Shown in pieces: positions 62,701-64,000 of a DNA stretch of 64,000 bases. Position 1 is the stretch's first letter. Each line of letters opens with the position of its first letter. The stretch spans positions 1 to 64,000 of the forward strand of contig JAKAWX010000007.1 of NCBI GenBank assembly GCA_021816865.1. Reading direction: 5' to 3'. This DNA is from Thermoplasmata archaeon. Lineage in GTDB: Archaea > Thermoplasmatota > Thermoplasmata > Lutacidiplasmatales > UBA184. The notes below the pieces were generated by a model that saw only the letters and a list, made by a program, of their open reading frames with translations, searched no databases and had not been told where the DNA came from. The translations under genes and the position numbers were made by a program.

Positions 62701-63477
62701 CTATTGTTCCACTGTCGGCGGTTCCGGTCCGGCCCGCGGGTCGGTCGGCGGGCGCGGGAACCGTACGCAGAACGTCACCCGGTAGACGTCGTGGCCGTCC
62801 TTGCGGCCGAAGAGGCTCGCCGACTCCTTCAGGGAGGCGCCGAACCGTTGCTTGGCGAGGCGGGCGATCGCGCGGGCGGGGAGCGTCTCGGTGAAGTAGC
62901 AGTCCCAACCTTCGGGGAGCTCCTCCCGCCAGGAGAGCGCCCGACGCCATTCGGGGCGCGCTTCGCGAAGGATCTCGCTCCATCGGCCGTCCAGGCGGCG
63001 GCGAAGGGCGGGCGGCCGCTCGTTCGAGCGGCCGGCGTCGCCCCGCAACTGGACGATCGCGGTGTAGTAACGCCCGCTCTTGCGGCTGCACTCGGGGCAC
63101 GACCGGGAGACCACCCGGACCGTGAGGGGCACGTCGACGTCCCGTCGGGCGCCCCGGAAGACGACCGAGGCCCGTCCGACCAGCTTGCGGACGTTGGCGG
63201 TCGCCTCCGTCTCCTCCCAGCGGATCTGCCGGATCCCCACCTCGGGGTGGATCTCGAGGAACGGCGCGAGGTCTTCCGCGTCGAGGGCGCGGCTCGTGCC
63301 GGCGCGCTCCCAGTGGGCCCGGACCTCCCGGGCCCCGCAATGCGGGCAGATCGTGACGGTTCCGTGTCGGGGCGCCGCGACGAGCACCGCGCGGTCGGCG
63401 GCGCACTCGCTGCAGAGCCCGTCGACGAGCGGTCGGCCGGTCGCCCCGCAGACCACGCAGAATTCCCCGTCGCCCAT
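62701..63477 (-). CDS. nmd3: Nmd3-like ribosomal subunit export/assembly protein
   Basis: The 258-aa protein has the N-terminal zinc clusters of Nmd3: CVVCGATGRPLVDGLCSECA, then CPHCGAREVRAHW and CPECSRKSGRYYTA. The IRQIRWEETEATANVRKLVG segment follows. In eukaryotes Nmd3 exports the 60S subunit; the archaeal form is a shorter protein tied to large-subunit maturation. It lies 23 bases after the DUF424 gene. Confidence 0.9.
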   Translation of the reverse strand: MGDGEFCVVCGATGRPLVDGLCSECAADRAVLVAAPRHGTVTICPHCGAREVRAHWERAGTSRALDAEDLAPFLEIHPEVGIRQIRWEETEATANVRKLVGRASVVFRGARRDVDVPLTVRVVSRSCPECSRKSGRYYTAIVQLRGDAGRSNERPPALRRRLDGRWSEILREARPEWRRALSWREELPEGWDCYFTETLPARAIARLAKQRFGASLKESASLFGRKDGHDVYRVTFCVRFPRPPTDPRAGPEPPTVEQ

Positions 63478-63500
63478 CGCTGCTCCGCCCGGCGGACGTG

Positions 63501-63818
63501 CTAGCGGCTCACGGAGAAGATCTCGGCGTGCGGGACCCCGCCGAGCGTGCCCATGCCGTCCGCCGCGACGAACCCTCCCTCCTCGGCGAGGCGCAGCACC
63601 CGCTCGCCGAGCAGGTTCGCGATCGTGGCCCGCTCGAGGGCCCAGAGGACCTCTTCCCGCGAGACCCGACGCTCGCCGTAGAACTGGGAGGAGATGCGGA
63701 CCGTGCGGCCGGCGTCGCCCACGGGGAGGTCGCGCCCGACGAGCTCGGCGTCGCACGCCGCGACCACGAACTCCGCCCGGACCTTGTGGATGCGCATCAC
63801 GATCCCGTCGTCGGACAT
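63501..63818 (-). CDS. DUF424 family protein
   Basis: The 105-aa protein has the DUF424 pattern: GIVMRIHKVRAEFVVAACDA, VRISSQFYGERRVSREEVL and the ATIANLLGERVLRLAEEGGF block. The function is unknown, although the family is near universal in Euryarchaeota and its genes sit by translation and replication genes. A TATA-like GTTTATCT (minus, 63858-63865) is about 43 bases upstream. Confidence 0.9.
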   Translation of the reverse strand: MSDDGIVMRIHKVRAEFVVAACDAELVGRDLPVGDAGRTVRISSQFYGERRVSREEVLWALERATIANLLGERVLRLAEEGGFVAADGMGTLGGVPHAEIFSVSR

Positions 63819-63885
63819 GGGAAGGGTCCTCCGGCTCCCCTCCTAGGGGCCGTCGGCAGATAAACGGTACGCCCCGCGCCCGCCC

Positions 63886-64000
63886 CTAGAAGCGTACGAG
63901 CTGGAGCTGGTTCGGCCGGGCCTCGATGATCTCGCCCTGGTTGCGCAGCGACTGGAGAAGCGCCTCGGCCTTCGGGAGGGCGATCCCGGCCCGCTCGGCC
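63886..64000 (-). CDS. C-terminal end of a winged-helix protein, probably MCM helicase (partial)
   Basis: Only the last 37 residues are inside the window, ending AERAGIALPKAEALLQSLRN then QGEIIEARPNQLQLVRF and a TAG stop. This helix-turn-helix plus G-E-I-x-E-x-R-P ending resembles the C-terminal winged helix of archaeal MCM replicative helicases. The gene continues beyond the right edge, so the assignment rests on a short segment. Confidence 0.5.
   Translation of the reverse strand, partial: AERAGIALPKAEALLQSLRNQGEIIEARPNQLQLVRF

Overview
The window is a very GC-rich piece of an archaeal chromosome. The archaeal evidence is direct: RNA polymerase subunits H, B, A', A'' and N, ribosomal proteins L30e, L18e, L13 and S9, a KH-type NusA, CDC48, a proteasome beta subunit, the aCPSF1 ribonuclease, Nmd3, SepF, archaeal AlaRS, and TATA boxes in front of many genes. 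An undivided rpoB, a 16S gene with no 23S gene beside it on the visible side, a GvpD/KaiC-like ATPase and the overall gene set point to a high-GC member of the Thermoplasmatota. That placement is my inference; no database was searched. Coding is dense, GTG and TTG starts are frequent, and most ORFs cast long antisense shadows because of the base composition.

Layout. 1-11254 is a mostly minus-strand informational block: the 5' end of the 16S rRNA gene with its leader and promoter, a HAD hydrolase, nusA, L30e, rpoA2, rpoA1, rpoB, rpoH, an intron-bearing tRNA-Lys, a UPF0147 protein, an Lrp-type regulator and a 57-aa protein. 11499-17373 (plus) carries purS, purL, dph6, a methyltransferase and a methylmalonyl-CoA mutase large subunit. 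17932-29690 is mixed: an acetoacetate-decarboxylase homologue, folC, nth, an MFS transporter, alaS, a GvpD-like ATPase, a membrane protein, purE, guaA-B and two small proteins. 29755-33298 (minus) is a non-classical succinate dehydrogenase, sdhA-sdhB-sdhE. 33482-38891 (plus) is psmB, aCPSF1, a phosphodiesterase-like protein and a glycosyltransferase. 38925-44198 (minus) is mutS-mutL plus a PD-(D/E)XK-like protein, preceded by tRNA-Ser and an intron-bearing tRNA-Gly. 44240-53558 holds a Cgi121-like KEOPS subunit, a metallo-beta-lactamase hydrolase, unknowns, a DUF72 protein, CDC48 and a 1,111-aa surface protein. 53729-64000 holds L18e-L13-S9-rpoN, a PRC-barrel protein with a glycosyltransferase, a V4R/roadblock pair, a HAD hydrolase, a COG1340-like coiled-coil protein, a HerA-type ATPase, leucyl aminopeptidase, sepF, nmd3, DUF424 and the last residues of a probable MCM helicase.

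How the genes work together. The dominant theme is core transcription, translation and proteostasis. Scattered purine genes (purS, purL, purE, guaA-B), folate polyglutamylation, methylmalonyl-CoA metabolism and succinate oxidation form the metabolic part. Many first-in-operon genes have a TATA box centred about 25-34 bases before the start codon, which implies leaderless mRNAs. Genes inside operons overlap by GTGA or ATGA junctions or carry a GGAGG-like ribosome site.

The most unusual signal is in the tRNA genes. tRNA-Lys(UUU) contains two non-canonical introns, one in the D-loop and one in the T-loop, and tRNA-Gly(UCC) contains one in the T-loop. All three can be folded into full bulge-helix-bulge splice motifs. 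In both T-loop introns the central splicing helix is built from T-loop bases 54-57 themselves.
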